Assembly: GCA_023415655.1 (NCBI GenBank)
Contig: JAEZKD010000251.1
Coordinates: 1-5,466 of the forward strand
Length of the DNA: 5,466 bases
Reading direction: 5' to 3'
Origin: Bacillota bacterium
Lineage (GTDB): Bacteria; Bacillota; Clostridia; Lachnospirales; Lachnospiraceae
How positions within the stretch are numbered: position 1 is the stretch's first letter; the number at the start of each line of letters is the position of its first letter. Shown here in pieces: positions 5,218 through 5,466 of this stretch. Both the position numbers and the translations under genes were made by a program. The notes below the pieces were generated by a model. It saw nothing but the letters and a program-made list of their open reading frames with translations, searched no databases and had not been told where the DNA came from.

Positions 5218-5466
5218 TTATTTGATACGAGCTTCTCTCCAAGCTCTTTTAAATATCTCGTCTACCGTTTCTTCTGGTGTTTGTTTTGATGAATCCAACC
5301 ATAATCCTATTCTAGGCGTTTCATTACGAAAAAGTTGATCTAATTCAGCAACTCCCCAACTCCCATATCCTTTCTTATGTCTGGTTGCCTCTCTATCAGC
5401 TACTACTTCAGGGTCTGGACAAAGTGCAATCACATATAACGGCCTGTTTCGAACTAGCTCTACAAA
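5218..5466 (-). CDS. C-terminal part of a chloramphenicol-phosphotransferase-like P-loop kinase (partial)
   Basis: The last 82 residues of a gene whose 5' end lies beyond the right edge. The frame is open to base 5466, so the GTG at 5433 is internal and not a start. Visible features are a beta strand PLYVIALCPDPEVVADREA (residues 9-27 of the fragment), followed by TRHKKGYGSWGVAELDQLF, then TPRIGLWLDSSKQTPEETVD and a final helix ending WREARIK. The CP-x-PEVVAxRE lid-like segment and the IGLWLDSS-x-TPEETVDEI ending are typical of small AAA_33/zeta-like kinases annotated as phosphotransferase-like or chloramphenicol phosphotransferase-like. The Walker A half is outside the window, so activity cannot be judged. 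The substrate is unknown; kin include chloramphenicol 3-O-phosphotransferase, but most members have no assigned role. Confidence 0.65.
   Translation of the reverse strand, partial: FVELVRNRPLYVIALCPDPEVVADREATRHKKGYGSWGVAELDQLFRNETPRIGLWLDSSKQTPEETVDEIFKRAWREARIK

Noticed and set aside
5218..5433. Complete 71-residue protein starting at GTG 5433
   Set aside because: The frame stays open to the window edge and the upstream residues continue the kinase beta strand, so the gene is cut by the window.
1..5466. CRISPR array, tRNA or rRNA
   Set aside because: No regularly spaced repeat series, cloverleaf or rRNA-like sequence was found on either strand.

Overview
The window is AT-rich and reads like a low-GC Gram-positive (Firmicutes) chromosome. 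It has strong GGAGG/AGGAG-type ribosome binding sites, a TTG start, and a rifampin phosphotransferase of the Listeria/Paenibacillus/Bacillus kind. No genus can be named from the sequence alone.

Layout: bases 1-117 are the last 38 codons of an unrecognised plus-strand gene. Everything else lies on the minus strand. A convergent gap (118-235) with two inverted repeats separates that gene from a short-chain dehydrogenase/reductase (236-1072). This SDR sits 63 bp downstream of an AraC-type regulator with a C-terminal GyrI-like ligand-binding domain (1136-2014). A 199 bp spacer with three consecutive inverted repeats follows. Next is a full-length rph, rifampin phosphotransferase (2214-4823), and its leader, which holds a 13 bp direct repeat and a palindrome. 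Bases 4981-5212 hold three short reading-frame fragments that join into one plausible small protein, so this may be a decayed gene. The right edge (5218-5466) is the C-terminal 82 codons of a chloramphenicol-phosphotransferase-like P-loop kinase.

How the genes may work together: the regulator and the SDR look like a two-gene unit in which a small ligand sensed by the GyrI-like domain would control transcription of itself and/or the SDR. Rph would inactivate rifamycins by phosphorylation. The kinase fragment belongs to a family that includes a known antibiotic kinase, so the right half has a resistance or self-protection flavour, but that is inference.

The most notable observation is in the SDR. 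It keeps the Rossmann glycine motif, the active-site Ser and the Lys, but has Asn where the catalytic Tyr should be. I saw no evidence of a wholly new multi-gene system.
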